A stretch of DNA of 64,000 nucleotides from assembly GCA_947561585.1 (NCBI GenBank), contig CANNZV010000435.1:62001-126000 (forward strand). The letters run 5' to 3'. The number at the start of each line of letters is the position of its first letter. The stretch's first letter is position 1. The DNA is from Caprella mutica (Eukaryota > Arthropoda > Malacostraca > Amphipoda > Caprellidae). The position numbers were made by a program, and so were the translations under genes. The notes beneath the pieces were generated by a model. The model ran no database searches, was not told where the DNA came from, and worked only from the letters and a program-made list of their open reading frames with translations. Shown here piece by piece: positions 24,697 through 36,040 of this stretch.

Positions 24697-25445
24697 GATG
24701 GGGGGAATGGAGGGAGGATGGAGACCAAATGGAGGGAGGATGGAGGCAAATGGAGAAAGGAGATCAAATGGAGAAAGGAGACCAAATGGAAAAAGGAGAC
24801 CAAATGGAGGGAGGAAGGAGACCAAATGGAGAAAGGAGACCAAATGGAGAGAGGAGACCAAATGGAGAAAGGAGACCAAATGAAGGATGGAGACCAAATG
24901 GAGAAAGGAGACCAAATGGAGAAAGGAGACCAAATAGAGAAAGGAGACCAAATGGAGGGAGGGAGGAGACCAAATGGAGAAAGGAGACCAAATGGAGGAT
25001 GGAGACCAAATGGAAAAAGGAGACCAAATGGAGAAAGGAGACCAAATGGAGAAAGGAGACCAAATGGAGAAAGGAGACCAAATGGAGAGAGGAAGGAGAC
25101 CAAATGGAGAAAGGAGACCAAATGGAGGATGGAGACCAAATGGAGGATGGAGATCAAATGGAGAAAGGAGACCAAACGGAGGATGGAGACCAAATGGAAA
25201 AAGGAGACCAAATGGAGAAAGGAGACCAAATGGAGAAAGGAGACCAAATGGAGAAAGGAGACCAAATGGAGAAAGGAGACCAAATGGAGAAAGGAGACCA
25301 AATGGAGGATAGAGATCAAATGGAGAAAGGAGACCAAATGGAGAAAGGAGACCAAATGGAGAAAGGAGACCAAATGGAGAAAGGAGACCAAATGGAGAAA
25401 GGAGACCAAATGGAGAAAGGAGACCAAATGGAGAAAGGATGAAGG
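24697..25445. repeat. 18-bp tandem array, about 41 copies
   Basis: The unit is GAGAAAGGAGACCAAATG, with GAGGATGGAGACCAAATG variants and insertions of GGAGGGA that shift the register. The plus strand is almost pure purine, so the array could form triplex or R-loop structures. Open frames in several registers are a by-product of the unit length. Confidence 0.97.
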
Positions 25446-26023
25446 AGAGTAAATGTAGGGATCATGAACTGCACAAATATTAATCTACCAATTCATTCAG
25501 ACCCAGAAATTAAATTCTTGTGAATCGCAGATAATCATGATTTTCTCTAAACAATCTCTCTGTGTATGTACTTAAAAACTGTTGGTACAGTTACCTCTTT
25601 GTGCAATGGTACAAAGGACTTCAGAGCTAATAAATGTATATTACTTCCCTGAGGAAAGATCTGTACGACTCTATTCTCATTTTATCTCCATTTTTTTCTT
25701 CATGAGAAAAATGAAGAATTATTCGGAGACCTGAGAATTTAGAAAAAGAGAACAACTGAACAAATTTCCTAATAGTTCAAAATGAGCAGAGGAATGATAG
25801 TATGGCAAACAAAACAGTAACTGAAATATTAAACAATGTGCACAGGGTGACATGACCTCAAGGAAGTTGCTGTGGACATGATTAAAATTTAGCATGGGTT
25901 GTTAATTTATACATGAAAAAGAATAAAAGAACTTTTATTTAATATTCATAATACGTGCAGGTAAAAAATATTATGTATTATGATTATTAAATTATGAACA
26001 AGTGATTAATATATATTTATATA
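25446..26023. other. Intergenic, nothing recognised
   Basis: AT-rich DNA up to the mariner-type element. Confidence 0.4.
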
Positions 26024-26329
26024 CAGGGTGGGTAAAAAAAAGCGGAACCCAACTTTGCTTTGATAAATCTCAGAAAGTACTTACGTCATGAATTTTCTAA
26101 AATCATCATTGTGTTCGTCTACTCTTTTTACATAAATGATGGAAAATTCAAAACTATTCATGAATCAATATTGAAGCTACAGTGATTATAGTAAACAGTG
26201 TCAAAAGAATGCTTGCGCACAAACAGAAAAGTTTACTAAAAATCTTTTTTCTAATAAAAATACCAATCACAACAATTTTTCACAATATATCATTAACAAA
26301 CTATTATTAAATGAATATTTAGTATTAAT

Positions 26330-26550
26330 TCCTTCCTTAATTTCGTGACATAATTCAATCTTTATTCTCATTGCTGCCATAACTCTTTTAATTAATGCGG
26401 AATTTTCTTAGAGTAAATTCACTTCACTTGTGATTCTCTCATTCAAGTGCTCTAAATTTACAGGCGGAGTTGAGTACTCTTTACGCTTCAATGTCCAAAT
26501 AAGAAAAAAATCACCTGGTGTCATGTCCAGTGATCTTGGGGGCACCTCAT
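26330..26550 (-). pseudogene. Mariner-type transposase fragment (C-terminal third)
   Basis: The minus strand reads VPPRSLDMTPGDFFLIW, then STPPVNLEHLNERI. This matches the insect mariner-like pattern in which PPRSPDLTPxDFFLW carries the last catalytic aspartate, followed by a conserved basic segment. A stop follows at NLL, after which the frame continues with a recognisable tail (LIKRVMAAMRIKIELC). The N-terminal helix-turn-helix and first two catalytic residues are missing, consistent with the insertions and decay in the host element. Confidence 0.8.
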
Positions 26551-26590
26551 TTGCATAGTTTAGTGCAATAATGCAATTGTTGAACAAATT

Positions 26591-26672
26591 GGTACACGGA
26601 AAACTGCCAGGCGGAAAACTGCCAGGCGGAAAACTGCCGAAGCGGAAAACTGCCAGGCGGAAATCTGCCAGT
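26591..26672. repeat. 15-bp tandem array, GGCGGAAAACTGCCA
   Basis: About five copies, one with an extra GAA. The unit has the same length and dyad-like layout (GGC...GCC) as the terminal units of the foldback elements described below, but I found no inverted partner array, so it may be a single surviving end. Confidence 0.85.
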
Positions 26673-27055
26673 CACTTATTGGTAATTTAATCAGTTTAGT
26701 CAATAATGAAATTTAATATAGAAAAAAGCCGTTCGCCCTTCGTTAAGGAGTTAAAGGGATATTCATTTTTACAAAATAAAAATAATAGTTAAATGTACAC
26801 AAATTGATTAGAAATATATATAAAATACATAAATAAAATAAATATTACAGAAATCAATCAATTATATTATAGAAATTGAAAATATAACTTTTCTTAAAAA
26901 AACACTAAGAGAAGAAACAAAAGAATAATTGCATCAGGGACAGAGTACAATTTCATTGTTTACACAACGCGTCTTTACATTATCAGTTCATAACGGGTTT
27001 AGTGTCTAATTATTTCGTTTTGTGTTTATAATTTGATAATTGAACGAGTCTTCAA

Positions 27056-27495
27056 CCCTGCAAACCATTCCCTATTGCATACACATATTTACCATGTGGT
27101 TTAATGGTTTTAATATAGCAATGGAGTATGAATATGTGTTATCCACATTGAACCAATCTAACCATCATAAAAACACATAATTAACATGTGGTTATGCCAT
27201 TTTAAAACCATATCATAAAAATACATCAAATAGAGATTGTATTCACCACATCATATCCACATGTAAATTACCATACTTATAACAGGTGTTTATTAAGTGT
27301 TATTTACTACATTCATAGCAACATGTTAAATACCATACTTATAACATATGGTAACCACATATAATTTACCATATTACCACGTAAAACAACATGTAATAAA
27401 TATGGTATCCATTTCCAATAATATGCATGGTATACACATGATTTAAATGTGTAAGTGCCACATGGTACACACATGGAATATTATTGTTTGTAGGG
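27056..27495. mobile_element. MITE nested in the mariner-type element
   Basis: The left end CCCTGCAAACCATT and the inverted right end CCCTACAAACAAT form short inverted repeats. The body is packed with CCACATG/CATGTGG and TACCATACTTATAACA motifs in both orientations, so most of it can fold. No coding capacity. Confidence 0.65.
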
Positions 27496-27798
27496 AAGCT
27501 TAATATTCACTTGTACTCACAATAAAAAACTGTGATCGATGTTTGTGAAATATTTAGAATTTGCAACCCATCATCAATGATTATTAAACTGCTATTACTT
27601 ACCTAATTCTCTGACAATTTCACTCGATCGAATTGATTGAATATCAATTATAATACTTTTTATAAAAAATGAAAATTGTTAAAATGAATGGGAGAATTAA
27701 TATAAGTTGATATAACATTCACTTAATTTATTTTATGATTTAAAATTATATTATTGTGAGAATATCTAATTATCTAGTATTCACAAATCAGTACACAG

Positions 27799-27868
27799 GG
27801 TTTAACGTTTGCTTTGGAACCAAAGGCTATATTGCTGACGTCAATAGGAAATTAAAAACAAGAGACTA
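27799..27868 (+). repeat. Dispersed repeat family A, copy 2
   Basis: TTTAACGTTTGCTTTGGAAC, ATATTGCTGACGTCAATAGG and ACAAGAGACT match the 17389 and 38467 copies. It lies inside the mariner-type element, so it inserted there or was captured. Confidence 0.65.
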
Positions 27869-28185
27869 TATTCGTAACTGAACATGTTTTTAAAATTTAC
27901 ACAACTTCGAAAATAAATTAAAAATAGTAATTATTTGGTTTACTGAGTGTTTAATTATGTAGATTAGTTGAGATATATTATATTATTTTTAAGCAAGCAT
28001 GCTTATGACACCGTTTACTATAATATCTATAGCATCTATTTTGATGTATGAATAGTTTTGAAATTCACATATTATATGTAAAAATAGTAGACAAACACAA
28101 TGGTGTACTTAGAAAATTCATAACGTTAGTAGTTTCTGAGATATATTGAATCAAAGTTTGGTTCCGCTTTTTTTGACCCACTTTG

Positions 28186-29215
28186 TATGATAAGTCTTTG
28201 TTAAAAAAATTACTTTATACTTTATAATATTTTATCGAAAATGTGGTGCCGTCTCATAACTCTGAACTAACCCTTATTATTCATTATTCATATTGTTGTA
28301 ATTAAACAATTGATGTTAATTACGCACAGTATCATCATCCCTAACTATTTGCAATGTTGTTTATAACTTAAACAATTAATTACCCTTCAAGGTTTTATAT
28401 CTTACGATTTTAAGATTCAAACATCTTCAAATGGGAACAATTGTACTTATTTATATCGAATCGTTTCAATTGCCAAATGATATATTGCAGAAATATGTTA
28501 TCCATAACAGAATCTAAAATTCAAATTCTTTATAAAAACAAGTGATGCAAAAATGATCTGTTTTATAAAAGCAAAATAAAAACGTGAAGTATAATAATGA
28601 GAAATTATTAGAGCAAAGCTTATGGAAAATATACCCATTTTATTTTCGAAGATAATTAGTTACATTAAAGCATTTCGATTCATGAATTACTCAAGAACTT
28701 TTATTTCTCAAATAGTTTTCTTCATTGCATTTATAGACTAATTAAAAAGCTTATAAATAATAAAATAATCAATATAAAAATATACACTGACAGAATTTAC
28801 TATGAAATCCAAACTACTGTGACTGGATTATTTTACAGCTCTATAATTCTTATCTTATACAATAAATGTCATGATTAATGATTTAAAATTACATACTATT
28901 TTTACAGTCAATGCAAATTACTAAAACGCGTAAATGACATCGAAAAAGAGGTGCCGAAATCATTACCCTTGTCTGCCTTGTATAAAAGCCTATATACCTT
29001 CCCAAGCCCCTTAGTAATGATATATTTCCTTGTATAGTTTAATTTCTATATTGTAGTCCCTTGCTAAATTCTAAATCTGAGCAATGTTACATCTCACTAA
29101 AGTGCTCTAAATGCGCGATATCTGAATGCAGGCATTCGAACACTGGCAACTATGCAGTCCACTTCAATGCTACAATTCGGACAATAATTATTATTCCTTT
29201 GGTGAGTTGAATGTC
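28186..29215. other. AT-rich intergenic stretch
   Basis: No gene or element is supported. Confidence 0.45.
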
Positions 29216-29590
29216 CAGAGGTGAAGTGGAATGGTGAGTGGTGAAGTGCAATGGTGAGTGGTGAAGTGCAATGGTGAGTGGTGAAGTGCAGTGGTGAGTG
29301 GTGAAGTGCAATGGTGAGTGGTGAAGTGCAGTGGTGAGTGGTGAAGTGCAGTGGTGAGTGGTGAAGTGCAGTGGTGAGTGGTGAAGTGCAATGGTGAGTG
29401 GTGAAGTGTAATGGTGAGTGGTGAAGTGCAGTGGTGAGTGGTGAAGTGCAGTGGTGAGTGGTGAAGTGCAATGGTGAGTGGTGAAGTGTAATGGTGAGTG
29501 GTGAAGTGCAATGGTGAGTGGTGAAGTGCAGTGGTGAGTGGTGAAGTGCAGTGGTGAGTGGTGAAGTGCAGTGGTGAAGTGCAGTGGTTC
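29216..29590. repeat. 20-bp tandem array, about 18 copies
   Basis: Unit GTGAAGTGCAGTGGTGAGTG, with CAATGG and TAATGG variants, and a truncated final unit. Three units make 60 bp, so the minus strand is open through the whole array and reads as a His/Thr-rich repeat. This is not taken as a gene. Confidence 0.97.
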
Positions 29591-29865
29591 ATAGATTAGG
29601 TAATTAAAGTGTTAATTAATATATAATATATAATCACCTTATTTTAAGTTGTATGAGTTTCTAACAGTAAGATAATAGTTCAAAGATTTAAAGTGACTAA
29701 CAATGTATTTCATGTTTAAGATTTCCTCTGCATATTGAATGTATTTAAACAGTTTTTAAAATAATAAGCACATGAAATTATTCTGATTTGATATTTTGTT
29801 CATTAATACACAATTCACATGTGAAACAATTTACTTCAATAATTAAAGTTAAATAAAATCCTAAC

Positions 29866-30100
29866 AATCCCTTCCAAGCATTTTTTTTTGTTCAATCAAT
29901 GAAGCTATTGTTATTCTTGTCATTTTGCTGCAAACCCATGAAATTGATAGCACTCATTTGCATTTTTATTTGTTGTTAATGGTTTTTATTATCAAAACTC
30001 TACAGTAGCCGGTTTACATCCGATTGCTAATTTTTAGTCCAAAGAATAAGAATATGCACCAATATGTCAGTTAGGCGAGTATCGTCAATCTGATTTTAAA
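29866..30100 (+). repeat. Dispersed repeat family B, copy 2
   Basis: TTGTCATTTTGCTGCAAACC, ATGAAATTGATAG, ATCAAAACTCTACAGTAGCC and TATCGTCAATCTGATTTTAA match, in order, the block at 2281-2525. The 25-mer satellite starts at its right edge and shares AAATATTAGATTTA with it, so the satellite may have grown from the repeat's end. Confidence 0.75.
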
Positions 30101-31028
30101 TATTAGATTTAATAAGTAAGTTAAATATTAGATTTAATAATAAGATAAATATTAGATTTAATAATAAGATAAATATTAGATTCAATGAATAAGATAAATA
30201 TTAGATTTAATGAATAAGATAAATATTAGATTTAATAATAAGATAAATATTAGATTCAATGAATAAGATAAATATTAGATCAATGAATAAGATAAATATT
30301 AGATTTAATAAGTAAGTTAAATATTAGATTTAATAATAAGATAAATATTAGATTCAAAGAATAAGATAAATATTAGATTCAATGAATAAGATAAATATTA
30401 GATTTAATAATAAGATAAATATTAGATTCAATGAATAAGATAAATATTAGATTTAATGAATAAGATAAATATTAGATTTAATAAGCAAGATAAATATTAG
30501 AGTTAATGAATAAGATAAATATTAGATTTAATGAATAAGATAAATATTAGATTTAATGAATAAGATAAATATTAGATTTAATGAATAAGATAAATATTAG
30601 ATTTAATGAATAAGATAAATATTAGATTTAATGAATAAGATAAATATTAGATTCAATGAATAAGATAAATATTAGATTTAATGAATAAGATAAATATTAG
30701 ATTTAATGAATAAGATAAATATTAGATTTAATGAATAAGATAAATATTAGATTTAATGAATAAGATAAATATTAGATTTAATGAATAAGATAAATATTAG
30801 ATTTAATGAATAAGATAAATATTAGATTTAATGAATAAGATAAATATTAGATTTAATGAATAAGATAAATATTAGATTTAATGAATAAGATAAATATTAG
30901 ATTTAATAAGTAAGATAAATATTAGATTTAATGAATAAGATAAATATTAGATTTAATAAGTAAGATAAATATTAGAATTAAATATTAGATTTAGTAATAA
31001 GATAAATATTAGATTTAATAATAAGATA
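30098..31028. repeat. 25-bp AT-rich tandem array, about 38 copies
   Basis: The unit is GATAAATATTAGATTTAATG followed by AATAA. Copies at both edges are shorter (21-22 bp, AATAATAA junction) and more diverse, whereas the middle is near-identical, which suggests recent homogenisation of the centre. Confidence 0.97.
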
Positions 31029-31030
31029 TA

Positions 31031-31660
31031 CAGTGGGACACAAAAAAGAGGGATAGAAGTAAATGTTTATAACTCAAAAAGTAGTACTAATAGATAAAAC
31101 ATAAACCACATGATAGAGTATATCTTTGAGATTTATTAGTTACGTACATTTTGCATTTAAACCGAGTTTTAAAATAATTTATTAAATAATAAATTCCCCC
31201 CAACAAGTAGAAAACTCATGAGAAACGCATCTTCATTGTCGAACAGTTTATATCGACATGATCTCGAATGTTGGTTAGAACAGCTTTTACAAACTAAGAC
31301 ATGTTCACACATGTCAGTGATCCGCCCGTTCCGTGTCCTTTTAGCACTGAGGAGACACGGAACGGATAGAACACTGATGTGATGTCACTGAACAATTGCC
31401 TTAATTCAGAAAAAATAAAAACTTTGAAACAGTTAATAGAGCGATCAAAAACTGGAGAAGGAAAGGGAGTATACTGAACTAAAATAAGAGGAATTCTGGT
31501 CGTAAGAGGAATGAAAGAACAAAAGATAATATTGCCCCAGTTAGTACAAGGATTCAAGAATCGTCACAAAGTGTAAGAAAGATGGAAGCAGAACTGGGCA
31601 TAAATCGAGAAAGCACGAATTTTTAGAATGATCTTTACTTGAAATCCTGTAGATTACAGA
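31031..31660 (+). mobile_element. Broken mariner-type element with N-terminal transposase remnant
   Basis: A left end CAGTGGGACACAAAAAAGAG follows a TA, and the start of its body (AAGTAAATGTTTATAACTC) resembles the inverted repeats of the element at 46642. At about 31550-31626 the plus strand reads SVRKMEAELGINREST, a helix-turn-helix typical of mariner transposases, then a stop. At 31326-31365 a 12-bp stem hairpin (CCGTTCCGTGTC) interrupts the body. The right end is missing, apparently lost near the half-site repeat that begins at about 31740. Confidence 0.65.
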
Positions 31661-31739
31661 CCTTTTAACAGCTCCCAAATATAGAAAGAAGATTGGGCGT
31701 TTGTCAAAGGATTAGGAATATGGATGGACGGCGGCAGAT

Positions 31740-32090
31740 GGACATTAAAAGATCTGTCCCACCAAATCTCGGGCAATTTGGTTGATTTTTTTGAGTCATA
31801 AATGATATATTGACCTTGACCTTTGACCTGATTACTACCGAAACCTGGCTCCTGGATAATGACAACTCTTCCCATCAAGTTTCAGGTAATTTGGAAGAAT
31901 ACTTACCAGTTTTTGAATTATATATGACCTTGACCTTTGACCCGATCACTCCCCAAATCTAACCAAATGGTTCCTAGATAATTTTACGAAATTTGGTAGA
32001 ATGCTTTTTGAGTTATGCGAATAACAAGATTAGGAATATATAACTAAATGCCGATCAAAAGATAACCTACCGCAATTTGCGAAGGTAAGA
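31740..32090 (+). repeat. Half-site dispersed repeat (copy 4), three internal subunits
   Basis: About 115-bp subunits recur in tandem. TGACCTTGACCTTTGACCT is at 31811-31829 and TGACCTTGACCTTTGACCC at 31925-31943, each followed by GGTTCCTGGATAATG-like and TTTGGTAGAATG blocks. It ends with CTACCGCAATTTGCGAAGGT, the family's hairpin end in forward orientation. Each TGACCTTTGACC is a DR1-type pair of nuclear-receptor half-sites. Confidence 0.8.
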
Positions 32091-34739
32091 AACTCAATTT
32101 TCCCCCAGAGCCTGGAGCGGACCTGTAACTAGAATTATAGTACAGGTGCTTTTTACGAATGGTTTCAAACGGTTTTCTTGCCGTACGATGTGTTTTAACT
32201 GGTGAATTAACGTTATGAATAATATATACACAGATAGTGAAAATAGGTATCGATCACTATAGAAACACATGAACACCACAAAAGATACAATTGATATAAC
32301 GTATGCAAGTAACTAACAATAATTCTTATAGAAAATCTACATATCATCACTTCTCCACTATATTTGTTAATTGAAATACTATTACTTTTCAATCTAATCA
32401 GGCTATAAGAGTTGTAATGGTAATTACCAGACTGAAGTGTAATACCGGTCTGGGATGACGCGGTAGCAGTCTACTGTAATCCGGAGAATCTATTCCTCGG
32501 ATATGAAGTCCTAATTAAGTCTTTGATTGCACATGGACCGGAGATTCACTGAAAGAAATGAACGAACGATTGGATTCTAATGGAAGACGATTGCTATTGG
32601 CAGATTAATTTGGGTCATAATAAAGAGGGAATATATCACCAGGATGATCGTTGTCTAGTCTTGCTATGTTTCTTATATATTATATATAAATATGATATTC
32701 ATTTTATGAATAGGGTTTCATTTCAGATCCACCAAAATAAAAGGCAAAAATGAAAAATTTACATAAAATAACAAGCTGTTTAAAAATTCTTCGTCATCGA
32801 GATTTTGATACCCTGATTCTAGGGTATTTTTTAACATTTATAATAACATTACAATAGGTACTAAGGGTAGGTAGGTAGGTAATAGGTACTTATCTTTAAG
32901 TTTCCACTAATAATTATCTGCTATAAACGTAAGTACTTGTGATTATCTTGGTATAAAATCCTTCGTAAACTTCAAAAGTCAGTATCTTGAAAATTAGACA
33001 GTTTTGATACATTATAGGTTTTCGTGAAACATTGTTTGTTTTATGTGAAACTCCCTATGTTTGTTGAACATTTTTTATTTTTGAAAAATGTTATATTTTG
33101 TAATTTTTATGCTAGGTTTAAAATTTGGACGAATCTGAAATGAAACAACCTGTATATTCAATTACAGTATTTATTTATTCACTCATGTATCTATACTATA
33201 ACTATGATAATTTTAATTAGAATATTGCATCTGTTAGTGACGTAAAGGAATTTTTTATCAATACTAAACAGTTGAAGCTTTGTAGTTTAATATAGTAAAA
33301 TACATATCATGGGCACTCCAATTATCATTATTTGATTTATTTGATTCACATTCACATCTACATAATAACAGATTTTTGTTTTTGCAAATAGCTTTTTTAT
33401 ATGTATTTACAGCATGCACTTACATGCTATGTACTAATAGTGTGGATTCCGCCATTGGTAATATAAATATAAATTCCATACAATTCAAATATAATTACAG
33501 TAGAAAATCCTCGATCACCACTCATCAAATTCACCATGAACTTATGCACGAGCTTGAAATCTTTTCTTGTACTTTATTTGTAATGATATTTTTACAATAA
33601 AGAATAAATACGTAAAAATAAGAATAAGTCCCAGATGACAATGTTTGTCATTTCGATATTATAAAGTGCAATAAATTATCGTTATCGGCAATAGTAGATA
33701 ACATCTCGCTCATAAATATATTTTGATTATCAAAACAAAGTGAAATAAAAGTCCCCGCTAGACCTTCCTACCCTAAGAAATGTCCTCAAAATAATCATTA
33801 GGATTAATTTAAGAGATTATAAAGATTAATGGGCCTAGGGATTAGGAACAGAATAATATTTATTACTATTGGCTATGAATTTAATTGGCAATAACAAGTT
33901 ATCATAATTGCTGACGTGGTTAGTTAGGTTTAAGGAATTTTTTCCTAATAAACACAGGAATAATAAAATCTTTACTGGAGAGAAAGCTTCTGAATTAGAA
34001 TATTAATTTTGTTTTGCTTGTTAGGTTTGTCTTTTCTAACTGTTATTTAGGCCTAAATTCTTTGACTTTTTAAAATCATTAATCAATTAATTTTCAATCT
34101 TGACATTTAAATTGATTTATTGTCAAATAAAACCATTGTAATAACGGACACTATTAATATTTAACCTTAATAAATATTATCGAATATTATACCATTTCAG
34201 TCAATTAATTCATTCAGACAAACGGAAAAGTAATCTTAAATAACCAATTAACCGAAGTGTGACCCAAAAAATAGAGATGTACTTCAAATGCCAGAAACAT
34301 GACTGCAAGAAAAAGGTGCTTGTGTGGCTATAACATTTATATTTTTCTCGTTACGAAGCAAGTAATGTTGATGGTGATAGCAGTCCTACTGCATTGTTAC
34401 TAATGATTATTCTTACGCCACTTCTGTCAGACGAAAACAATCACAAATAATAGCTGCAGTAACTTCATCGATATTTTGCATTTCTACAGTCAGCAATAAT
34501 TAAGGTCAATGGCTGAGCCTAATTGGAACTGTCAATTTTTATATCAATTCCATTGCTCGAATTTCATACAAAATGCAAGTTTTTGGAGATGTTCTTCTTT
34601 CTTGAAGAGTATTTATAAATTGCCCTGATATGGAACACTATCAATGGGCGGCTATATATGAATCTATTTTCTCTATTTAATGAACTTCCATAATTGAAAT
34701 ATGATTATTTATATATGCATTTGATTAATAATATTGAAT
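32091..34739. other. Intergenic stretch with a GC-richer block
   Basis: Mostly AT-rich. The block at about 32400-32660 is single-copy and GC-richer (GTAATTACCAGACTG, CCTAATTAAGTCTTTGATTG, GCAGATTAATTTGGGTC). Its ATTA-rich, non-coding character would suit an enhancer. A GGTAGGTA run is at about 32867. No exon is recognised. Confidence 0.35.
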
Positions 34740-35070
34740 TCCATCCCAACAATTAAACATTTTATTGGCAATTTCAATTATTCAATTTCCTGCCTATCAG
34801 AAAACAATTCAATTCTTACCAATCATCAGTATCATCTGCAACCAGCCAACAAGTGAAAACAAACAGTTGTTTAATTTGCTAAATCTCGATGATAATACCT
34901 CTCTCTATGGGGAATGCACGTTGATTGAGTCAATCCTCCGAATGAGGTGCCATGTCCCGGATATTAGCACAAGAATACGATAGCAGCGACACCGGCGTTC
35001 GTTGACGCCCGATTTGCCAATCAATTTGCAAATTAACTTGATTTGTTAGGATGAACAGACGTGCATGCGT
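34740..35070. promoter_or_regulatory. Candidate conserved non-coding block
   Basis: Non-repetitive, GC-richer at its right half (GCAGCGACACCGGCGTTCG, CCAATCAATTTGCAAATTAA), with several AATT/ATTA cores. A 72-codon frame crosses part of it but lacks any domain or splice evidence. Inference only. Confidence 0.22.
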
Positions 35071-35607
35071 GTGTTTGTAGGTACTGCAGTCAATTAGAGT
35101 TGTTTAATATTGGAATATGAACTACTTTAATTTGTCCCGATTAATTTATCAGTGAGATCAAACTGGTTAGACTAAAAGAATGCTAAATAGTAACCTACTG
35201 CGTTATAAGTGAAGGAACTCGAAAAAGGCATCTACATTTTAGAATGATTCATAGTTTACATATTTGATTATTAAACTTGAATTTAAAATCTTTTTGCAGT
35301 TTCCTATCAAAAATAGAGCAAATAATAGAGTATCATTTTGTTACGCATCACTTCTGGTGTTTGGTGATAGGCACTAGACTTTCAGTTTTTTTTTCTAAAG
35401 ATTGTATGCAAATCTATCTCTTCAGAATTAATTGTTCACACTTTATTTCCACCATTTAATAACTGATCTAATTAATGTCTATCAATCACACAGGGAATGA
35501 AATTGCAGGTAAAAACAAGGTTCACATTTATTGGGCACAAATATGAGAATTCACAGTTCAGCAAATATGGACTTATTGCTAATTTTACACTCGAAAATAA
35601 GGTAAAA

Positions 35608-35860
35608 GTAGACTGAGAAAAAAATTCGAGTCAAATTGACTCAAAATTTGAGTTTTGTCCCAAAACCAGCTCAAAAATGTGAGTCAATTTGACTCATCCT
35701 ATTATTTTACACAAAAAACAAGAGTCATATTGACTCCTAATTCATAGTCAGATTGACTCAGGTAGAGTCAATCAAAAAAAAAAAGACTCCAATAGTAGAG
35801 TTTTGTCAGTCTTGACTCAAGCGATGAGTCAGGTTGACTCACAGTTTTTCTGAGTGTAGA
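35608..35860. mobile_element. TGACTCA-rich MITE, copy 1
   Basis: Inverted ends (GACTGAGAAAAAAATTCGAG and, inverted, CACTCAGAAAAACTGTGAG) enclose about 230 bp in which GAGTCA/TGACTC occurs a dozen times in both orientations, usually as GAGTCAxxxTGACTC pairs. A closely similar copy is at 52248-52494. No coding capacity. Confidence 0.85.
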
Positions 35861-35920
35861 TCGCTATGTGTGCTGCAAGTGATCAAAGTCTAGAGCCTGC
35901 CTGCTAGAGACATCAGTGCC

Positions 35921-36040
35921 AAGACAAGTGCTGGTGCAATGTTAGGCCTATAGTTTAAATAAGACAAGTGCTGGTGCAATGTTAGGCCTATAGTTTAAAT
36001 AAGACAAGTGCTGGTGCAATGTTAGGCCTATAGTTCAAAT
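35921..36040. repeat. 40-bp tandem triplication
   Basis: Three nearly identical copies of a unit starting AAGACAAGTGCTGGTGCAAT and ending TAGGCCTATAGTTTAAAT; only one base differs in the third copy. Confidence 0.97.

Larger units (their letters stand above)
26024..28185 (-). mobile_element. Mariner-type element with 193-bp inverted repeats, twice invaded
   Basis: The left end CAGGGTGGGTAAAAAAAAGC and the inverted right end CAAAGTGGGTCAAAAAAAGC begin inverted repeats running to 26216 and from 27993, about 193 bp each. TA flanks both ends (26022-26023, 28186-28187). The left part retains a transposase C-terminal fragment on the minus strand. The middle carries a 15-bp tandem array at 26591 and a MITE at 27056-27495, both apparently inserted later. 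It is dead. Confidence 0.85.

Noticed and set aside
24537..25452. Several overlapping 260-300-codon frames
   Set aside because: Created by the 18-bp purine-rich array, open in several registers and on both strands.
29097..29592. His/Thr/Ser-rich frames on the minus strand
   Set aside because: A product of the 20-bp tandem array.
35277..35459. 60-codon plus-strand frame
   Set aside because: AT-rich chance frame without a recognisable product.
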